From CAVPTL01 sp963708725 (lineage in GTDB: Bacteria; Actinomycetota; Thermoleophilia; Gaiellales; JAICJC01), in contig CAVPTL010000010.1 of NCBI GenBank assembly GCA_963708725.1, forward strand, positions 328,479-392,478: a DNA stretch of 64,000 nucleotides, given 5' to 3'. Each line of letters begins with the position of its first letter. Position 1 is the first letter of the stretch. The notes beneath the pieces are model-generated. The model had not been told where the DNA came from, did not search any database, and saw only the letters and a program-made list of their open reading frames with translations. Below are positions 26,479-34,541 of the stretch, in pieces. A program made the position numbers and the translations under genes.

Positions 26479-27243
26479 TCACGGCGTGCGCATGTTGAGC
26501 TCGTTACCCCAGTGGCTCTCGAGCGTGAGCGGGTACCGGTCGGCGCGGATCAGTCCGCGGGAGTACTCGACCACCTCACCGGAGACGTCGGAGGTCTTGG
26601 TGGCGATCTCGACCACGGGCGCGCCTGGCTCAAGCTCGAGCAACTTCGCGTCACGCACGGTCGGCTTCACGGCGTTGACCTCGCCGACCGCGCGAACGTA
26701 GACGATCCCGTGGGCCTTGACGAAGTCGCGGAGGGATCCCGTCGGATTCCTGACCTCCGCCTCGTTTTCGAGCAAGAAGGCGAACTTTGGAAGCGGGAAG
26801 TAGTTGTTGAAGACGACCATGGGGAGTGCGTTGCCCGAGCGCACCTCGAAGACGCGCACCACGTCGACCCCAGCCAGCTCGGGAACGAACACACGGCTCG
26901 CGATGGGCACGGTGGTGCGCTCGAGCGCGATCACACGGCGTGAGTGCTCGATTCCCCGAGCGGCCAGGTCGGCACTGAAGCTCAAGAACCCGTGCATGCC
27001 GAGCACCATGTTGGGGCGGCGCGCGAATGTCCCGCGTCCCGGGTATCGCACCAGGAGCCCGTCGCGCACCAGGTCGGCGAGAGCCTGGCGCACCGTCGAG
27101 CGGCTCAGGTGGTATTGCTCCTGCAGCTCGGCCTCGGTTGGAAGCGGCTCGTCCGCTCCCCACCGGCCGTCGTCAATGGCATCCCGCAACACCTCGCGAA
27201 GCTGGACGTACAACGGAACCCCGCGAATGTTCTCGAGTTGCAT
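26479..27243 (-). CDS. GntR family regulator with UTRA domain
   Basis: 254 aa. N-terminal winged helix: PLYVQLREVLRDAIDDGRWG, LPTEAELQEQYHLSRSTVRQ, GLLVRYPGRGTFARRP. C-terminal UTRA sensor domain with VRVFEVRSGNALPMVVF and VVEYSRGLIRADRYPL. UTRA regulators bind sugar phosphates or similar metabolites. Start ATG 27243 with GGAG 7 bases upstream. Located at the left border of the catabolic island, downstream of the FGGY kinase; one of two candidates for binding the TGT-N4-ACA sites found at nine island promoters. Confidence 0.88.
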   Translation of the reverse strand: MQLENIRGVPLYVQLREVLRDAIDDGRWGADEPLPTEAELQEQYHLSRSTVRQALADLVRDGLLVRYPGRGTFARRPNMVLGMHGFLSFSADLAARGIEHSRRVIALERTTVPIASRVFVPELAGVDVVRVFEVRSGNALPMVVFNNYFPLPKFAFLLENEAEVRNPTGSLRDFVKAHGIVYVRAVGEVNAVKPTVRDAKLLELEPGAPVVEIATKTSDVSGEVVEYSRGLIRADRYPLTLESHWGNELNMRTP

Positions 27244-27315
27244 TCAGTCTCCGACGTCGATGGGCGTTACACCCAACCCAGCGGGGGCTGGACCGACACT
27301 AGGATAGTTGAACCC

Positions 27316-28854
27316 TCACGCGACCCCCGATGGATCGGACAGATCGGCGAGCCGGTGGGAAACGGGGGCCAGCACATCCACCAGGTGTGTGTACACCTGG
27401 TAAAGCTCGTCGTAGGTGGACACGGCCGCCGGATCTGGCGTCACCACTGACGTGGGAGCCGCCATATCGCGTGCTGCGGCGTGGAAATCGGCGAATACCC
27501 CAGCTCCGACTCCGGCGATCATGGCCGCTCCTCGCGCCGTCGTGTCGGGATCGTCGACGACCTCCACCGGCCGGCCGATCACGTCGGCCCGGATCCGCGT
27601 CCACACCGCGTTCCTGGTGCCCCCACCGGTCATCACGACGCGCTCGGTCGTCTGTCCCATCCCAACGGCCAGCGTCTCGAGCGACGCCCTGCTCTGGTAA
27701 CACAGCCCCTCGTAGACGGCGCGTGTGAGCCGCCGCCGGTCGGTGGTGTTGGTGAGCCCGACAAATGCACCCCGCGCCCGCTCGTCCAGGATCGGCCCGA
27801 AGCTCCCGAACACATGCGGCACGAACATCACGCCGCCGGCCCCCGCGCTCACCGCAGCCGCATCGGCCACGATTTGCTCCCACGATCCAGCATCGCTCGC
27901 GGATGACACCGCCGGGTACATCTGCGCGCGGTACCACTCGGTAACGTCGCCGGACAGATTCTCGACTCGAACATTCCAGCGGCCCGATGCCACGTGGGGG
28001 TCGCAGATCGCGGCGGTGCGCTCGAGTACCGGGCCGGTCTCGGGTGCCTCGCTGCACATCACCGTGCACTCCCACGTCCCGGTGATGATCGCCGCCGCGC
28101 CGGGGTCGAGGATCCCGGCGCCGTACGCGCCTGACACGAAGTCGGCGCCGCCGACGATCACGGGTGTCCCCCTGGCCAGACCCGTCGCCTCCGCCGCCGC
28201 GTGAGTGACCGTGCCGAGAACCTCGCCTGCTGGCCGGGGCCGTGCCAGGATCTCGGGACGCAGCCCGTAGGCATCCAGGAAGTCACCGCGATACTCGAGC
28301 GTGTGCTGGTCAAACACCGTGCTTTGGGAAGCCATCGACGTCCCCACAGCCATCTCACCTGTCAACCGGAACGCGGCGTAGTCACCGGAATAGAGCCAGT
28401 GCGCGAACGATGTCGGGTAGCCCGGAGCATTGCGCCTCAACCAGCTGATCCAGGCCGGTGGATAGATCGGGTTCACCCGGTTCCCGGTCGCCCGAAAGAC
28501 GGCCGAATCGTCGAGTTCGCGCACCATCCCCGACAGAGGATCGGGCGGATTGATCCAGGCGACGGCGGGATAGAGCGGCCGGCCGTCGGAGGCAAGCGGC
28601 ACTCCGACGAGGCCGAGCTCGACGATTGCAAGAGCGTCGATGGCGACCGGGGCACGCCCGCAAACGTCTCGCAAGAGCTCACATGCTCGTGCCCACAGCG
28701 CATCGGCCGGCCAGATCTCGGCGGCACAGCCACCGATGGTCGCCTGCTCGAGAGGCGTCTCCACGGCTGCCGCCGCCAGCTTTGCACCCCGCTCGTCAAA
28801 CAGCACAGCCTTCAGAGTGGTCGTACCGAAGTCGATTCCCAGGAGTGCCGGCAC
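27316..28854 (-). CDS. FGGY-family carbohydrate kinase
   Basis: 512 aa, GTG start at 28854 (MPALLGIDFGTTTLKAVLFD). N-terminal ATPase phosphate motif DFGTTTLKAVLFDERG, middle GTPVIVGGADFVSGAYGAGI, and C-terminal FGGY signature region VVMTGGGTRNAVWTRIRADV with RPVEVVDDPDTTARGAAMIA. Closest in style to xylulokinase or ribulokinase-like enzymes; substrate not resolved. The start codon is only 6 bases after a -10 box, so the mRNA is predicted leaderless. The promoter carries a TGT-N4-ACA palindrome. Confidence 0.88.
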   Translation of the reverse strand: MPALLGIDFGTTTLKAVLFDERGAKLAAAAVETPLEQATIGGCAAEIWPADALWARACELLRDVCGRAPVAIDALAIVELGLVGVPLASDGRPLYPAVAWINPPDPLSGMVRELDDSAVFRATGNRVNPIYPPAWISWLRRNAPGYPTSFAHWLYSGDYAAFRLTGEMAVGTSMASQSTVFDQHTLEYRGDFLDAYGLRPEILARPRPAGEVLGTVTHAAAEATGLARGTPVIVGGADFVSGAYGAGILDPGAAAIITGTWECTVMCSEAPETGPVLERTAAICDPHVASGRWNVRVENLSGDVTEWYRAQMYPAVSSASDAGSWEQIVADAAAVSAGAGGVMFVPHVFGSFGPILDERARGAFVGLTNTTDRRRLTRAVYEGLCYQSRASLETLAVGMGQTTERVVMTGGGTRNAVWTRIRADVIGRPVEVVDDPDTTARGAAMIAGVGAGVFADFHAAARDMAAPTSVVTPDPAAVSTYDELYQVYTHLVDVLAPVSHRLADLSDPSGVA

Positions 28855-28860
28855 CGCGCC

Positions 28861-28889
28861 ACACTAGCAATGTCCGAACAATCGGTCAA
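28861..28889 (-). promoter_or_regulatory. Leaderless promoter with operator, FGGY kinase
   Basis: On the minus strand: -35 TTGACC (28884-28889), 17-base spacer, -10 TAGTGT (28861-28866), then 6 bases to GTG 28854. The palindrome TGTCCGAACA (28871-28880) lies in the spacer. Same layout as at 30478, 60402 and 63901. Confidence 0.7.
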
Positions 28890-28900
28890 GGTGATAGTCT

Positions 28901-29671
28901 GTGCCGGAAATGCGGCGATTTGAGGGACATGTAGTTGTTGTTACGGGCGCCGGCGGGGGGATCGGAGCCGCCTCGGCACAACGCTTTGCTGGCGAAGGCG
29001 CCACGGTCTACGTGACCGACGTCGACGGCGCTAAGGCCGAATCAGTCGCGGCAGCGCTCATCGCCCAGGGCCAGAGCGCACAGTCGATGGTGGTCGACGT
29101 CACCGACGCCGACGGCACCCGCAACGCGTTCACAGAGATCGCCGAGGCGAACGACGGCATCGACGTCGTCCACGCGCACGCGGGCATCCTGCTGCCCGCC
29201 CCGGTCGGTGAGGAGACGGTCGAACGCTTCGAGCGCACGATGGCCGTCAACGTCACCGGGATGTTTGTGACCGTGCAGGCTGCCCTGCCCGGCCTCAAGC
29301 GCAAGGACACCGCCGCGGTGGTGCTCACCGGCTCGACTGCGGGCATGGTCGCCGAGCCGGACTTCCTGGGCTACTGCACGTCCAAGGCAGCGGTCAACCA
29401 CATGACCCGCCAGCTCGCCCTCGACCTGGTCAACTCGCGGATACGCGTGAACGCTGTCTGCCCTGGATGGATCGACACCGAGTTCAACAGCGACCTCATC
29501 GCAGGCTGGTCGGAGCAGGAGCTGGCCGCCGAGGTCAGCGGCGCCGTCCCGATGGGGCGTCAGGGCACCGCCGCCGAAGTGGCCGCCGCCGTCGCCTTTC
29601 TCGCCTCCGCAGATGCCTCGTACATCACCGGAGCCACGTTGGTGGTCGACGGCGGCATCACCATCCGCTAA
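28901..29671 (+). CDS. SDR family oxidoreductase
   Basis: 256 aa. GTG 28901 has AAGGTGA 6 bases upstream; ATG 28910 is an alternative. Classical SDR: cofactor loop VVVTGAGGGIGAASAQRFAG with Asp in VTDVDG (NAD preference), the N-A-G region as VVHAHAGI, catalytic Ser in VVLTGSTAGM and YxxxK as LGYCTSKAAV, C-terminal GATLVVDGGITI. It shares the TGTCCGAACA palindrome with the divergent kinase. Its stop overlaps the stop of the convergent aldolase (CTAA). Probable sugar or sugar-acid dehydrogenase. Confidence 0.88.
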   Translation: MPEMRRFEGHVVVVTGAGGGIGAASAQRFAGEGATVYVTDVDGAKAESVAAALIAQGQSAQSMVVDVTDADGTRNAFTEIAEANDGIDVVHAHAGILLPAPVGEETVERFERTMAVNVTGMFVTVQAALPGLKRKDTAAVVLTGSTAGMVAEPDFLGYCTSKAAVNHMTRQLALDLVNSRIRVNAVCPGWIDTEFNSDLIAGWSEQELAAEVSGAVPMGRQGTAAEVAAAVAFLASADASYITGATLVVDGGITIR

Positions 29672-30471
29672 ACCGAGTTGACGAGCGGCTGGATCGCGAC
29701 CTCGGCGGGCATGTTCTCGTGCACCATCGCGAGGATCGCCCGTTGCGTCGCAAGAGGATCAGCGCTGCTGGTCACATTCCGGCCAATCGCCGTACCCGCC
29801 GCTCCGCCTTGAAGCGCCGCTTCGATGCTGCGAAACACGTCGAGCAGAGGCATACGCGAGCCGCCCGCCACCACCACCGGTACCTGACACTGCTCGATGA
29901 CGTCGGCCATCGCTTCTGCGCTGCCGGGGTTCGGCACCTTCACGAGGTCGGCACCGAGTTCCTGGGCTACCCGCGCGGCCCACGGGATTCGTTGCCGCTC
30001 CGTGAGCTCGGCAGCGGTTGCTCCGAGCGGCCACGCTTCAACAAGGCAGACCATGCCCATGCGCTCGCAGGCCTCGCAAACGCGCGAGACGTTCGTCATC
30101 ATCTCGAGCTCACGCTCGCCGCCCAGCTTGAGATCGACACAGACCGCGTCGGCGCCGATGGCAGCGCTTGCCTCGACGCTGTGCAAGAGCGCGTCGTACT
30201 CGCCCCTGTGGTCGGTGAACGTGGCTCCCGTCAGCCGGACGATCAGGCCGATTTCGGGCTGGAGCTCGGGAGCCAGACGACGCGCCTCGCCCCATCGCAG
30301 CAGCACTGCGTCGACGCCTGACGCGCCGGCCATCTGAACCATCGCGAACTGATCCTCAGCGCCGGGGACGGGTCCCAGCGGCATCACCAGATCGAGCGGA
30401 AGAATCGACAGCCTGCCGGTCGACGATCGCCGTATCCGTCGCATCCGGCGAGCTGTTCCAGAGCCTGCCAC
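29668..30471 (-). CDS. DeoC/LsrF/FbaB-type aldolase
   Basis: 267 aa, GTG 30471. A (beta/alpha)8 class I aldolase fold of the DhnA/LsrF group: LSILPLDLVMPLG, DAVCVDLKLGGERE, VCLVEAWPLG, the Schiff-base Lys region ADLVKVPNPGSAEA, and the phosphate site PVVVAGGSRMPLLD with GGAAGTAIGRNV. Substrate unknown; likely a phosphorylated sugar or keto-acid of the island pathway. Leaderless start 6 bases after a TATAAA -10 box. It is a second, more distant member of the fold beside the close LsrF homologue at 55924. Confidence 0.8.
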   Translation of the reverse strand: MAGSGTARRMRRIRRSSTGRLSILPLDLVMPLGPVPGAEDQFAMVQMAGASGVDAVLLRWGEARRLAPELQPEIGLIVRLTGATFTDHRGEYDALLHSVEASAAIGADAVCVDLKLGGERELEMMTNVSRVCEACERMGMVCLVEAWPLGATAAELTERQRIPWAARVAQELGADLVKVPNPGSAEAMADVIEQCQVPVVVAGGSRMPLLDVFRSIEAALQGGAAGTAIGRNVTSSADPLATQRAILAMVHENMPAEVAIQPLVNSV

Positions 30472-30477
30472 CCAGAC

Positions 30478-30506
30478 TTTATACCAACATTCGTACAGTC
30501 GATCAA
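30478..30506 (-). promoter_or_regulatory. Leaderless promoter with operator, aldolase gene
   Basis: -35 TTGATC (30501-30506), 17-base spacer, -10 TATAAA (30478-30483), 6 bases to GTG 30471. The spacer holds TGTACGAATG (30488-30497, minus strand), a one-sided match to the TGTnCGnACA operator. Confidence 0.65.
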
Positions 30507-30519
30507 GCGGGCTTGCGCG

Positions 30520-32001
30520 TCAGGTCGCCGTCAGGTGCAGTTCGGATCCACTCCGGATTTGCTGTGTGCATGCCGCATTGAGTGGCTCCCACCGCGGGTA
30601 GCTCCCACCGGCGACCAGCAGAACGAGTTCCTGGTCGGGTGCAAGCTCGACGCAGATATCCCCGAGCTCGACCGACACGCGATCCTCTCCGGCCGATCGT
30701 GCGATCCCCTCGCACAGGTTCAAAAGCGCACCGCCGCACTCGCGCATGCACAGCGTGCAGACCCAGTCCGCGGAGCCCCCACCCTCCGTGCTGACGTCGA
30801 GCACCGCCCTCACCGGGCCGGTCAACCGACGGCTGGAAGGCACCCCCAGCTCGATCTGCCGCACCCCCGGGTGGTGCGCGATCTCCCGCTGGTCGAACTG
30901 TCCCCACCCCGGACCGCCGGAGGTGTTGCAGTAGAGGCACCGCCCGCCGATGCTCCGAGGGACGTTCTGAGGATCGTGACCGAAGGTGACGCCGGCCACC
31001 GGGACCGCGATAGTCGTCGCCTCAGGCGGAGGCCAAGACTCCAGCTCGAGCCAGCGGCGCGCGCCCAGCATGTATGCCGAGACTCGGGGCAAGGACGGCT
31101 CTCGTGACTCGATCGCGGCCTGATAGAAGTCGAGCGCTTTGCCAAAGAGGCCGTACGCGCCACCTGACCCGGCGAACCCGAGGTTGCGGGCACCGACAAG
31201 GTGAGGTGGAAAGTCGTCGTGACCCCACGGGCCAATGATCAGGCGCGAACGGGGATGTGAGTCCGCCTGGAAGTTGCGGATTGTGCCATCGAGGAAGATG
31301 TCGTACCAGCCACCGATGTTGAGCGCCGGTACGGTCACCCGCTCACGGCGGGCAGCGATCGAGATCGTCTCCCAGTACGCCGACCCTGGCGGCTGGTCAA
31401 ACCACGGCCGGCACCACGGTGCCATCTCGATCAACTCGTCCCGTGCGGTATAGAAATGCTCCACGTCGTCGAGCCATTGGCTGTCCTGGGGGCCGAGCAC
31501 GCCGGCAATCCAGGAGTGCATGAATCCCAGCTCGATCACCCCTCCACGGTAGGTCCATCCCTCGTCGTACCGATCGGCGGTGAGCCCCGGTGCGATCGCC
31601 CGCAGGTGAGGCGGCGCCTCCACCGCCGCGAGCCACTGGGCGGCCCCAACGTACGAGTTGCCCGCCATGAAGACGTCTCCCGAGCACCACTCCATCGCCG
31701 CCACGTACTCGATGGTGTCGTACCCGTCAGGGCCCTCCTGCACGAACGGGTCGAAGTCTCCACCTGAAGGGCCTCGGCCGCGCACATCCTGCGAGACAAC
31801 GGCGAAACCCCGTGGGAGTGCGATCCGCGGGTCACAGAAGAGCGTGATCTCCTCCTGCTCGCGGGTGTAGGGGCTGCGAACGAGGATTGCCGGCACCCGC
31901 TCTCCCGACGCCGGTCGCCACACATTGGCCCGGGTAACCGTCCCGTCTCGCAGGGGAATCGGTACGTTGAGTTCGAGCAGACCCTCGATGACGTCAGTCA
32001 T
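30520..32001 (-). CDS. CocE/NonD-family alpha/beta hydrolase
   Basis: 493 aa from ATG 32001 (MTDVIEGLLELNVPIPLRDG), overlapping the upstream stop as ATGA. N-terminal Peptidase_S15 domain: VRSPYTREQE, VSQDVRGRGPSGGDFDPF, catalytic Ser in AGNSYVGAAQW, Asp in NIGGWYDIFLDG and His in IIGPWGHDDFP. The C-terminal beta-sandwich contains TGPVRAVLDVSTEG. Relatives are cocaine esterase and acyl-amide hydrolases. Last gene of the operon with the APC permease and the DMFase-like protein, suggesting hydrolysis of an imported amide or ester. Confidence 0.85.
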   Translation of the reverse strand: MTDVIEGLLELNVPIPLRDGTVTRANVWRPASGERVPAILVRSPYTREQEEITLFCDPRIALPRGFAVVSQDVRGRGPSGGDFDPFVQEGPDGYDTIEYVAAMEWCSGDVFMAGNSYVGAAQWLAAVEAPPHLRAIAPGLTADRYDEGWTYRGGVIELGFMHSWIAGVLGPQDSQWLDDVEHFYTARDELIEMAPWCRPWFDQPPGSAYWETISIAARRERVTVPALNIGGWYDIFLDGTIRNFQADSHPRSRLIIGPWGHDDFPPHLVGARNLGFAGSGGAYGLFGKALDFYQAAIESREPSLPRVSAYMLGARRWLELESWPPPEATTIAVPVAGVTFGHDPQNVPRSIGGRCLYCNTSGGPGWGQFDQREIAHHPGVRQIELGVPSSRRLTGPVRAVLDVSTEGGGSADWVCTLCMRECGGALLNLCEGIARSAGEDRVSVELGDICVELAPDQELVLLVAGGSYPRWEPLNAACTQQIRSGSELHLTAT

Positions 32002-34229
32002 GCTCCGGGATCGGGAAACGCTGTCGGGTCGAGGAAGCGCCCCAGGACGTTCTCCATGATCCGCGAGATGGGGTTTTGATAGTCGTTGTGCGAGAGCGAC
32101 CCGCACCACGAGATCGAGGAGCTCGAGAACACCGCGCCACCGTTTCGAGTCTCGAAGAACACCATGTCGCCTCGGACCAGCGGGGACATGGTGCCGCCCT
32201 GGCGGTCGTCGCTGGACTCGACCTCTTCGATGACGTGGTGATACTGGTCGGTGAAGCCTCGCGTGGTCGCGACGATCACGGTGTGCAATGGGCTCCCGAG
32301 GCGGTGGTCGAGCCTGTCAACCTCGCTTCCACCGGCGCCACCGAGCACCAACCCGAACCCGCCGAACTCGTCCTCGTCGACACCGTCGAGCACGAATGCC
32401 GCGCGGGGATTGGCGGCTCCTTCCATGCGGGTGTACGGCCGGGCGGGGCCAATCCCATCGGCGGCGAACCCCGTGCCGACCAGGGCCTGGGGCGCGCGGT
32501 TGCGGTCGCGCCAGATGCCGCCCTGCTCCCCGGTCGTCTGGTGGTAGTACTCGCCAGTTGCCGAACGCCACAGCCCGGTCCCGCGCTCACCTCGGCGCAG
32601 CTCGATGATCTCAGGGCGCTGCGGATCGACCGAGATCACCCAGTAGAAGCCATTGCCGCCCAGGTACATGAAGCGGCCGCCGCTGTCCACATAGTCGCGG
32701 ATCGCATCGAGCATCTCGATGGTGTCGTACTCCGGATGGCTGCCAGTCATCACCACCTGGTAGGGCTTGAGCAAGTCGGCACCCTCGTTGTGGAGATCCT
32801 CATCCGTGACCACGTCGAACTCGTGGCCCTTCTCGGTCAGCCAGTCGATGAGATGAAGATCCGAGCTCAGCTGGTGTGGCGCGTCGATGATCGCAAGGCG
32901 GTAGCTGGGCCGCATGTTCACCATGGGGCGAAGCCGCGAGGCAAACGCGACCCCCGTGTCGTCGGCATGCCGGTCGTACAGGCTCATGAGCCGTTGCTCG
33001 ACAGCAAAGTCGTCTTCGGGCTGGAGCCGGTCGAGGATCTCCTGCGACGTTGGGATCACCGGGTTCTTCCACGTCTGGTGATCGTTGGCGTAGGCCAGAT
33101 AGCTATAGGTCGGTATCACCACACACGTGCGGGCCGTTGTCGTGCCGCGCTTCGGGCGAACGAAGAACGGGAGGTGATCGGTCGCGCCGTTGGCCGAACG
33201 CAGTCGTGCCGCGTACACACCACTTCGGAAGTCGGCGGGAATCGTGAAATCGAAGTCGACCTCCCAGCGCGCGTCGTCCAGATCGTCGTCGTGGAAGAAC
33301 ACCGCGCCGTACTCCTGCGGCGCCAACGTGAAGTTGGTGACGTCTCCGGAGAAGTTATGGCCGGTCACCGCGCGCATGGGCGTGTTTACGGTCGTGCCGT
33401 GCAGCCCGCCGCCCGACACGTCGGACACGACGCGCGACGAGATGTCCTTCGAGAAGTCCCACGCCGCCGCAACGCCCGACGAGGTGCGGTCAGCCACTCC
33501 GTTTGCGAGCACCTCCGCGAGGTCGGCTTTCGAGAGCCCGCCGGCGATCACGGTGGGAGCGTCAACCTTGCCGTTGTAGTGGCGGCTCGTGCTCCCTCCC
33601 TCGGCGTCCACGCACGTCGCACCGATCACCACCGGGCAGCTGCCGTCGCGAAGCGCCGACGGCGCTGACGTGTCTTCGACGAGCGTATCGAGCCCATGGC
33701 GCCAGGGCCCGAGGGCGTGCTGTCCCACGAGCATCTGGCCCGTGGCAGCGTCGTAGGACGCGGCCACCGAGTACCACACGAACTCGCGAAGCGGAACGTC
33801 CGAGCGCACCTCGCGCAGCCCGTCGGCCGTTGCGACACGCCACGCGAGCGAGCCTTCGGCGGTGAGAAACAGGCCGTAGCCCACCTCGCCGGCGTCCTGC
33901 CACCGAGTCACGAGCCCCTGCTCCCCGTGGGCGAGGGTCGTCGGCCAGATCCACGCGTGAACGCTTACTCCGTCGGCGCAGGCGAGCTGGTCCGAGGCCG
34001 GGATGACGACGCACGATCCCGGATCGAGCGACTGGTGCCGCCCCGGGTAGACGCCGGTCACCGAGGTCTCGACTTCGATTTCGCGCAGACCTGGCCCGGC
34101 CGGATCCGCATTTCCGTGGATCAGCCGGACGATGTCTGCGCTGTACTCATCCGACGCAGTCGAGACCATGAACCGGACGGTCTCGCCGGGAGCCGCCGTG
34201 AGTTGATCCGTGTACCCGACGATATCCAT
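31998..34229 (-). CDS. N,N-dimethylformamidase large-subunit-like iron hydrolase
   Basis: 743 aa. Residues about 75-240 look like a LamG/concanavalin-type domain (VSVHAWIWPTTL ... GKVDAPTVIAGGLS). The catalytic part starts near residue 290 (FTLAPQEYGAVFFHDDDL) and contains PTYSYLAYANDHQTW, SLYDRHADDTG and MTGSHPEYDTIEML. In Paracoccus DMFase, as I recall, iron is held by Tyr399, Tyr440 and Glu521 with His519 nearby. Here Tyr377, Tyr418, His498 and Glu500 reproduce the 41-residue Tyr-Tyr spacing and the H-x-E pair. No DmfA1-like small subunit gene is adjacent. Substrate unknown; a small or N-substituted amide is likely. Confidence 0.75.
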   Translation of the reverse strand: MDIVGYTDQLTAAPGETVRFMVSTASDEYSADIVRLIHGNADPAGPGLREIEVETSVTGVYPGRHQSLDPGSCVVIPASDQLACADGVSVHAWIWPTTLAHGEQGLVTRWQDAGEVGYGLFLTAEGSLAWRVATADGLREVRSDVPLREFVWYSVAASYDAATGQMLVGQHALGPWRHGLDTLVEDTSAPSALRDGSCPVVIGATCVDAEGGSTSRHYNGKVDAPTVIAGGLSKADLAEVLANGVADRTSSGVAAAWDFSKDISSRVVSDVSGGGLHGTTVNTPMRAVTGHNFSGDVTNFTLAPQEYGAVFFHDDDLDDARWEVDFDFTIPADFRSGVYAARLRSANGATDHLPFFVRPKRGTTTARTCVVIPTYSYLAYANDHQTWKNPVIPTSQEILDRLQPEDDFAVEQRLMSLYDRHADDTGVAFASRLRPMVNMRPSYRLAIIDAPHQLSSDLHLIDWLTEKGHEFDVVTDEDLHNEGADLLKPYQVVMTGSHPEYDTIEMLDAIRDYVDSGGRFMYLGGNGFYWVISVDPQRPEIIELRRGERGTGLWRSATGEYYHQTTGEQGGIWRDRNRAPQALVGTGFAADGIGPARPYTRMEGAANPRAAFVLDGVDEDEFGGFGLVLGGAGGSEVDRLDHRLGSPLHTVIVATTRGFTDQYHHVIEEVESSDDRQGGTMSPLVRGDMVFFETRNGGAVFSSSSISWCGSLSHNDYQNPISRIMENVLGRFLDPTAFPDPGA

Positions 34230-34232
34230 CGG

Positions 34233-34541
34233 CTACCGCACTCCCAACTCGCCACGGCGGCCGACTCTCGCCACGGCGACAACCGCCGCCCCGCTCAGGC
34301 CGACCACGAGCAATGCGGCGCCGGCCTCCGTGAACACCGTCGTGGATGACCGCGACTGTTGCGGGCTGCCATGAGCTCGAGGAGCCGTTGGGGCCCCCAG
34401 GTGACGACCCGCAGAGGAGTCGTGGAACGGCAACGCCGCGTTGCACGTACAGGCCTCGGCGACGCCGGGCAGAAGCCCGACGAAGCCGAAGCCTGCCAGT
34501 ACAAGCGACAGGAACACGCGTCGAAAGCGCGGTGCGATCAC
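34233..34541 (-). CDS. Small exported protein with N-terminal signal and C-terminal membrane span
   Basis: 102 aa from GTG 34541, which overlaps the permease stop as GTGA; ends 3 bases before the DMFase-like start. Signal sequence VFLSLVLAGFGFVGLLPGVAEA, a two-Cys motif ACTCNAAL just after the likely cleavage site, a polar Pro/Ser/Gln stretch, and a C-terminal span GAALLVVGLSGAAVVAVA with Arg-rich tail. No family recognised. The tight packing between transporter and hydrolase genes says it belongs to the same function. Confidence 0.6.
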   Translation of the reverse strand: MIAPRFRRVFLSLVLAGFGFVGLLPGVAEACTCNAALPFHDSSAGRHLGAPTAPRAHGSPQQSRSSTTVFTEAGAALLVVGLSGAAVVAVARVGRRGELGVR

